DNA from: Catenaria anguillulae PL171
Lineage: Eukaryota; Blastocladiomycota; Blastocladiomycetes; Blastocladiales; Catenariaceae
NCBI GenBank assembly: GCA_002102555.1
Contig: MCFL01000003.1
Coordinates: 496,001 to 560,000, forward strand
Direction of reading: 5' to 3'
DNA: 64,000 nt
Under the pieces are notes generated by a model that was not told where the DNA came from, did no database searches, and worked only from the letters and a program-made list of their open reading frames with translations. Each line of letters begins with the position of its first letter. Within the stretch, counting starts at the first letter, position 1. Positions 56,241 to 64,000 of the stretch are shown piece by piece. A program made the translations under genes and the position numbers.

Positions 56241-57614
56241 GGTGGGGAAAGTTGAATGTTGAATGCAAAGTGATGTTGACCAGAAATGGAGAGAGAAAAG
56301 AGGAATCGGATCCACCGGAAAACGCCGTGCGGAGAGAGAATCAGTTATGTCCGACCAGAGACCAGAGAGTGCGTGCGAGTCAAGTATGAATATGAGCGAA
56401 TACGAGCAAATGATGCTCAGGCGGCGGTTACTTACTGTAAATGTTATGTATGGGGATGCAAGCAGGGCGCTTTTGGTGAGTTTTGTCCTGCATGTCGCAT
56501 GTGGCACTTGAAAGCACCGTCGAAAAACGTGCGGGGGAGGCCAAGGCCAGGGCCAATGCCAATGCCAAGGACAAAGGCTGATGCTGAACTGGGCCTCTGG
56601 CCTCATGGATCACCAATCATGGTCAATGGCAGCGAGCTGGGGCAAGCGACTCACAACATACAATTTTGAGTGTGTTTGGGAAAGTAAATAGTGCGCCAAT
56701 TGACTTGTCTAAGCGCTACAATCATCAATGGACCGAATCGGAATCGGAATGGTTTAGAGGTGGGATGGACGATTGGCAAGCGAGCACAGACGAGGCCACT
56801 GCACAGAATTCGTGGCAAGATCTTCGGAATGCGTAGCAAGGGGGTTCTCGCTCATTGATATACTGCACATGGGTACGCACCTGGAAAGTAAGCTGAGGCA
56901 GTGGCAGCTATGGAGGGGCCGGTTGGGAGGGTGATGAGGATGGTGGGAAACTTGCAGCCGGGCTTGAATGCCGTTACAAATCCAAGCGAGTCAGCAATAA
57001 GAGTTCGAAATGCTGGAGAGTGATGATGAATCTCTTTTATGAACCGCCGGAATGGGGCCGCCGAGTGGTGCTGCGAGCTGTTTGACAGGTTTTGATATCC
57101 TGGTCGTGTAGTGCATGGCGTCGTCTTGGGCAAGAAACCTGCATCATTTCTGGCACGCGTTTCGTTTCGGTGCCGGACCCTGCCGTCGCGCTTGCTTGCA
57201 GGACGTGGCACACAAAAACTGTTGAAATTTGAGCGCGAGCACCATCAAGTTTGGGCTGAATGATGTCGGTGTGGCGCTTATCAACCAAGCACATTCATGA
57301 TCAGGGATGACACTTGCTTGCCGCTGATCATTTTTTTGCTCACACCGTTCCTTCATTCTCCATTGAGCCCATCCCTGTCCCGCCTGTGTCTATCATATTA
57401 ATACATGGACCTTTCGTCTTGCTCACCACTGGCCAACTCCTTTGAGACGGTTTACACTTTGCTCCCACTCCGCTATGTTTTGTGTGCGTTGCGGCGAGGC
57501 TCCTGATGGTCCATGACGGTGACTCTGGTGTTTCTGCAGCATGTCCTGAGAACAGGTCGGGTGCGATTTGAGAAAATCATGGGCATAGGTATATAAGTCA
57601 CAATCAAAAGCTGC
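56241..57614. other. Intergenic, 1.4 kb, no supported gene
   Basis: 5' flank of the J-protein and 3' flank of IFT139, both on the minus strand. A minus frame of 119 residues (56852-57211) is near-random in composition. A few CCAATG/CCAAGG-type short repeats lie near 56535-56575. Nothing more could be supported. Confidence 0.4.
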
Positions 57615-60600
57615 TCACGGCCGTAGTGCAGCCCTCGCCCTGTCGAGCACATCTCCCTTGAGCCTTACCGACACATTCCCGGCCAAGCCACCGCCTCCGC
57701 TCTCTGCCATCAATCCTTTTCCGCCTCCACCTGCCAGGGTCGGTGGAATCGCCGAGACAGGGACATGCACAACAGGATCCTCGTCTGCTGCCATGGTTGC
57801 TCCTGCCTGCTTGTGCAGTTGCGCAAGTGCCCGTTGGACTACGGGAATGGCCGCCCATGGCTGATTGTCGCCCAGCAGAGCGAGAGCGAGCCGCGCACCA
57901 ATGTGTGGGTCAGTTTTCCCACACTCGATCCATGCGTGCTTCCAATGCTTTGCCGCCTCTGCCCGCCGCCCAGCACGCTCGGCCACGGCGGCGTAGACGG
58001 CGTGTGCACGGACACCGCCGCCGTGCGGGTTGACTTCGAGACACGATTTGACCAAGGCGTTGGCGGCATCTTCTTTTCCTGCTTCAAGGTATTGTCGGGC
58101 GAGCATGAGCCAACTTTGAAACGACAGGCTTGTCCGTCAGATCGACTCCATTTGAAGTATTGGCGAGGTGGAAACAAATAGTTGAACGCACCCAGCCTCG
58201 ATCCACGACGCATCCACCATCTCCCACTCGTGTGCCGCAACTTGCTTGAGCGCACTCTTAGCCTTGCCAGCATTCCCCAACAAATGATGCCCAATCGCCA
58301 TAGCAACGAGCGTGGGAACATGATGCGACGGCACACCGTCCACGTCGCGCAACTGTGCCATGCCCTTTTCGACGTCAGCACGCTTGCGCGAACCGTACAA
58401 GATCATGGCTTCCCACACACAGCAATCGGGGCCTGCGGGTAAATCTTCGACGAGCTTGCCTGCAGCTTGCACGACTTCTGGGTCCACCTCACGGTCCAGA
58501 GCGTCCAGGTCGGGGAACAAGAGGAGTTCCAGGATGCGGTTGATTGCGGGGACGCGCCATTTGGTATCGGCGCGACAGCGGCGGTATTGGCGGACGGCTT
58601 CGCGGATTTCGCCCTTTAGCCTGTGTTGACAATCATGCGAGATTAGTGCTTAATGGAAATCAAAAAGCAAGGCGAATCTTACGTACTGGTAATACAAGCC
58701 CCGGCAAAAGCATACGGCCGCTGGACCGGTGACGCCAGCTTCCAGATCCAACAACGGTGCCGCCTCTTCCAAGCGATCCATGCGATGCAGCAGGTCAACC
58801 AACTGTGCCAAGATCTCGTAATTCACCTTTCCATTGACAAGGGCCGAACTCTTTGCCGCATTCTCTTTTCCTGGTTCGCCTGACTCTGTACCCGTTCCCA
58901 CCATCAACACGGCACGCATCTGCGCCTCCAACTTTTCCTTGCCCTGAACCAGCTCCTTCAACCCATCGCTGCCAACCACCACTGCCCGCTTCATGTACTC
59001 GATGGCCTCGTTAAACTGCCGTTTGTGCACAAGCGTCATGGCCAAGAGCTTTGCGACCTCGTCGTCCAATGGCCACTTTGCCGCCATTTCCTTTGCCAGT
59101 GCGCTCGCCTGATCCATTTTCCCGGGCGTCTTGAGATACAAACTGGCCAATGCGACCACGGGCTTGGGCGATGCAGGGTCCAACTGCCTTGCCTGTTCAA
59201 GGGTTGCCTCGACTTGATCTGCGCCAGCGCCCGTGTCGCCAAGTACCCCGGCAAGCTTCACGTACATGGCAGCACGGCGCGTGGGCGACCGCGACTTTTC
59301 CGCGGCTCGTTGCCACGCGTCTCTGCTTGGCTTGCCCAGCGCGACTTGCGCCAGCGCCAAGTGCTCCCACAAGCTTGACTCGATTTCCACCGCGGCTGCA
59401 GCGGCTGAGAGTCCACCACCGCCACCGCCCGAGGCACCGGGTGGCGATGACGATCCTGGCACCATGTCTTGGATCGTTTGCATCAAGACCACTTCTGCGC
59501 GATCGTGATGCCCGAGTTTGGCGTACACTTTTGCCAGCTCGAGCACATGCCCCGGGCGAGCTGCTGGTGAACTGCCCGCAACGGCATCCTGCAAGTACTC
59601 GAGCGCGCGGCCATACTCGTGGCTGGAAAGCAACACATCGGCAATCTCCCGCTGCACATCTGGAGCATCCGGATAGTAGCACAAGGCGCTCGCGAGCGTG
59701 TCGACGGCACGATCGATATCATCGACCAGAGTGTATGCGCGTGCAAGCTGAACGTATGCCGTCTTTGATGGCTGTGTGGTCGACGAATCGACGAGCTGCT
59801 GGCACGCGCGCAGGTACGCTGCCGGGTCACGCTTCACATTGAGGTAAATGTGCGCCATGGCACGCGTGCATTCGGCGGACACACCGGGGTCGGTGTTGGC
59901 CGCTTCGCGTAAGATGGCGAGTGCAGCGTCGGGATCTTCTTTGCTCTTGGCCATGGCTTCCGTCAGCTGCAAGTCCACTGTAAGTGCCGGATACAATGCG
60001 AGCGCGCGTCGCGCCATGGGCACAACGCCCGAGCTGCCATCGCGGATCCGCTCGCACCAGTACACGAGCTTATCGCCGGGATGCTTGAGCTTGTTACCGT
60101 CATCGGCGACATTTGCCAGCATGTCCTTTGCCTCGGCCGTCTTTCCCTGTACCCGCAACACCCATGCGCGCATGACTTGGTACGCGTCCGTCTTGCGCAC
60201 ATCCAAGTTGACGGCAAGTGCCGCGTCCAAATACCCAGCGGCCTCGTTGGCTGCTTGCTCGCTTTCTTCACACGCACTCTCACCACTCGCGGTCGTCATG
60301 GCCACGTGCACAAGGACTTGTGTCGCGCTCCAAAACGCGCCGGAGCCAGCTGCCATTCCACCGCCTCCTCCATCCACCACCGCACGCGCCCTCTCCCTCG
60401 CCCGTTCCACATTGCCACTCAAATACTCTGCCCAGGCGCTCGTGGCCTTGACGTGCCCACTCGCGGGATACATTTGCGTAAGCACTTCAGCCGCCATGCC
60501 CAACGTGGCCACGGCCGCGCCCGCGGGATTCCGGGGACGTGCCGGGCACAGGTCCACGAGCGCACTGGCGATTTCCTCAACGAGCATCAGGTCTGCCCGA

Positions 60601-62564
60601 TCCAGCATGTCCAATCCCCTTGCTCCCGACACACTGGCAAGTGTGGACTCGAGCGCAAGACGCAAATGTGCGAGACGTGTGGATGCGGCGCGCGATGTGC
60701 GCCAAGCGAGCTCGGCGTGTAAGAACTGGGTGGTGGGTGAGTTTGGACACATGCTCGAGAGCAAGTCCACGTCGTGGCTTAGAGCGGCAAATGCACCTGG
60801 ATCTTGACCCAGTTGGCCGCCCGCGCGCCCGTCCAAGAGAGCCAGGTCGGCCACGGCCAAGCCCTCGAGCGCCGGCACGCAGTGTGGACTGACGCTCAAG
60901 GCAAGCTGGAACGCTTGCTTTGCACGCGGCCACATGTTGGCGCGCATGGCGACGCGCGCCAAGGTGCAGTGTGGGCCTGGGTCGCTGGGCGCGGCGCAAG
61001 CAACGGCTTTTTCGGCAAGCGGCAGGAGGTCGCGAGCGAGGGCCGGCGGGATGGGTGCACAGAGCGGTAGGCGCACGAGTAGGTTGAGCACGTGGCATAG
61101 AATGGACGCATTGTCGGGCTCTTCGCGTTTGAGGGCCGTGAGCAGGCCCTGTGCGGATTGCGCAGAGCGAGTCGGGTTGCCGTCGCGCAGGAGCGAGATG
61201 AGCAGGAGCACGAGGTGTGCATCGATGGTTGGGACAAGTGTCGACGAGCCAAAGGCTGGGTTGGCGTTGCTCGGGGGCGCCAAAGTGCCAGTGGCCGCGG
61301 CGGTGGTTGGCCGCATGGACGTTGTCATTGCAGATGACGGGCGAGCGCCACCAGCCGCGGATGGATCAATGCCGAGGATACGATATGCGGCTTCGTTGAC
61401 GCGGTCCCAGTCGCCAGCCGCGAGCGCGACATCCAACAACCCAACAAGCAAGCCTGCGGGATGACGCGGGCGAAATCCGAGGAGTGTGGCCGTGGCTGCG
61501 TTTGTGTTGGCGCCGGACGTGGCGAGGGCAAGTAAACGGCCCGTGGCGACACCGACATCTTTGGGAAATTTGCCTGCAAGCGAATCAAAGGCTGTCTCTT
61601 GTTCTGTTACGGGTGACATGACGCCCGTGGGAGGAGTGCGGGCAGTGAGCGAGTCGTTGGATCCTTGGATGCCCGTAGTAGAATCTTGCTTGTATCCGGA
61701 ATTGTTGTTTGTCGGGTGCTTGACGTGCGACAAGGTGTGGTCAATGCCATTTGCGCTTGTGGAGTGGGAAGACGGCGAGGTATAGGCAGTGGGAATGAGT
61801 ATGGAATTGACCCAGCCGTGAGCGAGATCGATCCAAGTGGACCCTGAGTGGCGGGCAAAGCCAGTGTTGAGCCATCGTTCGGCTTCGATTGGATCATTTG
61901 CCAGGGAAAGAAAGGTTGTGAGTGCAAAGTAGCACGTGTCCGAGTGGGGCGAGGTGGATTCTGCAACAGTGATGGCCGCTTCGAGGGCGGTAATGGTCTC
62001 CTTGTCTAATTCTCAAAGAATGTATGAGTTGTATGTTTTGAAACAAAAAAAAAGAGCCGATTGACAGGGAATGCTGTAGTTGATTGTATATACCTTTGGA
62101 TTGAGCCCGCTTGTGTGCTGTGAGCAAGGCGACTTGAGCAGCAAGGCCAATCTCGGCATTGTCTGTCAAAAGAGCGAGTTCGCGAATGGCCTCGTTGACT
62201 TTGCCAAGAAACAAGAGGGATGCGCCTCGCCAAAAGGAATAGTGGACATGGGTGCTTGGGTCAGCAGCGGGAATCGTGCCAGCAGGTGGAGGAGGTGCTG
62301 GCGACGAAGCATTTTGCGATGTCGGAGCAGGAAGCGGCCGGCGGGTAGCCGAAGTGGCAGTGTTGAGAGTGGACTGCTTGATGAGTTGGTCGCAGCGGGC
62401 GAGAGCCGACTGGAAGTACCGCCTTCGAATGAGGAAGAGGATCTGTCAGAGCGGTACAGTTACAGTGAGACGCGATTGGTCGTGGAATGGACGGATCGGC
62501 ATGGCAAGACAAACGTCGATCGAACGTTGGCAATGTCTTCCGAGTCGAGGCCAGAAGCAGGCAT
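57615..62564 (-). CDS. IFT139: Intraflagellar transport protein IFT139 (TTC21B)
   Basis: TPR subunit of the IFT-A complex that drives retrograde transport in the flagellum. It starts at MPASGLDSEDIANV (62564), then ILFLIRRRYFQSALARCDQL after an intron. A block HYSFWRGASLLFLGKVNEAI joins after another intron to DKETITALEAAITVAE. The main exon (to about 58690) is a run of TPR helices (e.g. ELAKVYAKLGHHDRAEVVLM, LARAYTLVDDIDRAVDTLAS). The last exons read AGKLVEDLPAGPDCCVWEAM and GWLMLARQYLEAGKEDAANA. The protein ends LDRARAALRP, close to the LDKARASLRP end of animal TTC21B. About 1,500 residues, somewhat longer than usual. Its presence implies a cilium or flagellum, hence a zoospore. Small exon borders near the N-terminus are approximate. 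Confidence 0.94.
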
Positions 62565-62985
62565 GGCGTGAAAGGTGTGGTACTGAGGTCAGCGGACGAA
62601 ATGCGTCGAGTGGCTATGCCTTTTTTGTCGGTGTTTGCTTGAATCATGCCGGTGGGAATGTTGTGCACGTGCAGTCCAACTTGCTCGCGAGCTGTCGACG
62701 TGTCACGTCCGTCAGTTCAGTTGAGGACACGTGCCTTACAAAAGTGTGCAGTGAGCGGACGTACGCCCATTCATTCTCAACTCCCCATCCATTGGCATTG
62801 GCGATACAGTCAATTCTTGGGGAATATTCACACAGTGTTTATCCAACAACGAATGCACAGGCAGGCACATGTCACATTACAAAGCACATGATGCAGTCCA
62901 TGCTTTGAGCCATTCCGTCCCTCGTTGCACACCCACACCTCCAACACCCCATCCATCCGATTCCGACATCCATTGCCATTTCGCC
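62565..62985. promoter_or_regulatory. Divergent promoter region, IFT139 / VMP1
   Basis: 421 bp between start codons. Several CACGTG/ACGTG-type sequences occur (near 62665, 62700 and 62730). I saw no clear X-box of the kind that controls ciliary genes. Confidence 0.45.
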
Positions 62986-64000
62986 ATGCCTCCTCGCGAC
63001 CGTGGTGTTGGTGCAGACCGCCGAGGCAGGCGCACGCAATCCGAATCCGCCGCTCTGCACCTTCTCAATAACGGCACAGAGTCGGACCTCGACACCGACT
63101 CGGTCACCACCGCCACCGACGAACCCAGCCGGCCACAACCCACGCCAATGCCTCGATCAAAGTCCAAATCCAAATCCAGGTCACGTTCACGCTCACGCTC
63201 ACGTTCAAAGTCGCCATCGTCATCGCCGCCAAAGCTGCCTTTCCCCATCGCCGACGAGCTCGACATTGACTCCATCACCATCTACCGCCACCCGCTCCTG
63301 ATCCTCTCCTACTTTGCCGCCTTTGTCGCCCACTCTGGCCGCTCCGCCATCCATGCCCTCTCGACAACCTACCTGCCGCACGTCCTGCGCCTCTTGGGAA
63401 TCGTGCTCGCATTCACTGTCGTTGCGAGTGTGGATGGACCGCACCAGCCACTGGTCCAGACCGTGTTGGCTTGGGGCAGGTGGTACGGGTCATGGATCGT
63501 GTTGGGAGTCTTGTCCAGTGTCGGGTTGGGATCCGGGTTGCACACGTTTTTGCTGTTTCTGGGCCCGCACATTGCACAAATCACAGCGGCGGCCTACTCT
63601 TGCGGCCATTTGGACTTTGAAACTCGGACTTGGGAGCAGTACGTTTCCATTCCAATACCTCCCTATTCCTCACAGATTTGTGAATCCTCGTTCTCATTTC
63701 TCTGGGCCATGACTCGCCATGTGTTATGTGTTGGATGTGTTTAGAATCACATGCACGCCGATCTCAACTCCCACCGTCCCAGTCACCCTGCTCGCCATTG
63801 CCCACAAGGTGCACCTCGACTCGTTCTTTTGGGGTCTCGGCACGGCTCTGGGCGAACTCCCACCCTACTTTGTGGCGCGCGCGGCTGCCCGATCGGGCAA
63901 ATCCTCGCCTACAGCCGAACTCGACGCCTTGCTCGCCTCACGCACGCCCCTTTCCTGGGCAGACTGGGCCAAAGTGCAAGTCATGCACGCCATGCAACGG
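62986..64000 (+). CDS. VMP1: Vacuole membrane protein 1 (VMP1), truncated by the window edge
   Basis: ER multi-pass lipid scramblase of the VTT family, needed for autophagosome formation and ER-membrane contact. Exon 1 (62986-63638) opens with a hydrophilic tail containing RS-type repeats (SRSRSRSRSRSKSPSSSP). Membrane helices follow, including FVVASVDG-type residues and the family core SWIVLGVLSSVGLGSGLHTF and LLFLGPHIAQITAAAYSCGH, then LDFETRTWEQ. The second exon (from 63745) reads ITCTPISTPTVPVTLLAIAH, then FFWGLGTALGELPPYFVARA, the conserved VTT-domain signature. The frame stays open to base 64000, so the C-terminal third lies beyond the window. Confidence 0.93.

Noticed and set aside
56852-57211. 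119-residue minus-strand frame
   Set aside because: No domain, composition unlike neighbouring genes, no splice context.

Overview
This 64 kb window is nuclear DNA of a compact, GC-rich fungal genome. The genes are eukaryotic and close together. Many are split by short introns (about 45-100 bp, occasionally longer), and both strands are used about equally. IFT139 (TTC21B), a subunit of the ciliary IFT-A complex, together with fungal-type genes such as a SLMAP/Far9-like STRIPAK protein, EDC3 and Tah18, points to a flagellate (zoosporic) fungus such as a chytrid or blastocladiomycete. The placement is inferred from gene content. No rRNA, convincing tRNA, transposon, CRISPR array or virus-derived gene was seen.

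Layout. 0.8-9 kb (minus strand): a G-protein alpha subunit (8 exons), a SLMAP/Far9-like FHA, coiled-coil and tail-anchor protein, and a Sel1-repeat protein. 9-13.6 kb (plus): a membrane-anchored PDE8-like cyclic-nucleotide phosphodiesterase. 13.9-21.4 kb: EMC4 (minus), the Golgi SNARE Gos1, ORC2 and the TFIIH helicase XPB/Ssl2 (plus). 21.5-34.2 kb: an orphan 1030-residue protein and the diflavin reductase Tah18/NDOR1 (minus), a Rad57/XRCC3-like Rad51 paralogue (plus), EDC3 (minus), an RBM25-like RRM-PWI splicing factor (plus) and a small twin-CX9C protein resembling NDUFAF8 (minus). 34.6-41 kb (plus): a TBC1D9-like Rab GAP and an orphan multi-pass membrane protein. 41-43.6 kb is gene-poor. 43.6-48.3 kb (plus): a divergent protein kinase and a circularly permuted YqeH/NOA1-type GTPase. 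48.6-56.2 kb: an orphan membrane protein with a large soluble domain (minus), a TBC1D24-like TBC-TLDc protein and a Derlin (plus), and a J-domain protein (minus). 57.6-64 kb: IFT139 (minus), divergent from VMP1 (plus), which runs off the right edge.

The genes do not form one pathway. Several serve the endomembrane system (EMC4, Gos1, Derlin, VMP1 and two TBC proteins). Others form a signalling group (G-alpha, PDE, the STRIPAK protein and the kinase). The rest are core nuclear, RNA or mitochondrial functions.

Three points stand out. Splice donors very often begin GTAC (commonly GTACGT) rather than GTAAGT. Three conserved genes (Tah18, EDC3 and the J-protein) each carry one apparent reading-frame break inside a recognisable domain, most simply explained by small indel errors in the assembly. 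The phosphodiesterase joins a PDE8-like catalytic region to an N-terminal block of several membrane helices, a combination I do not recognise from well-studied fungi. Exon borders were read by eye from frame, splice signals and family resemblance; no alignment or transcript data were available.
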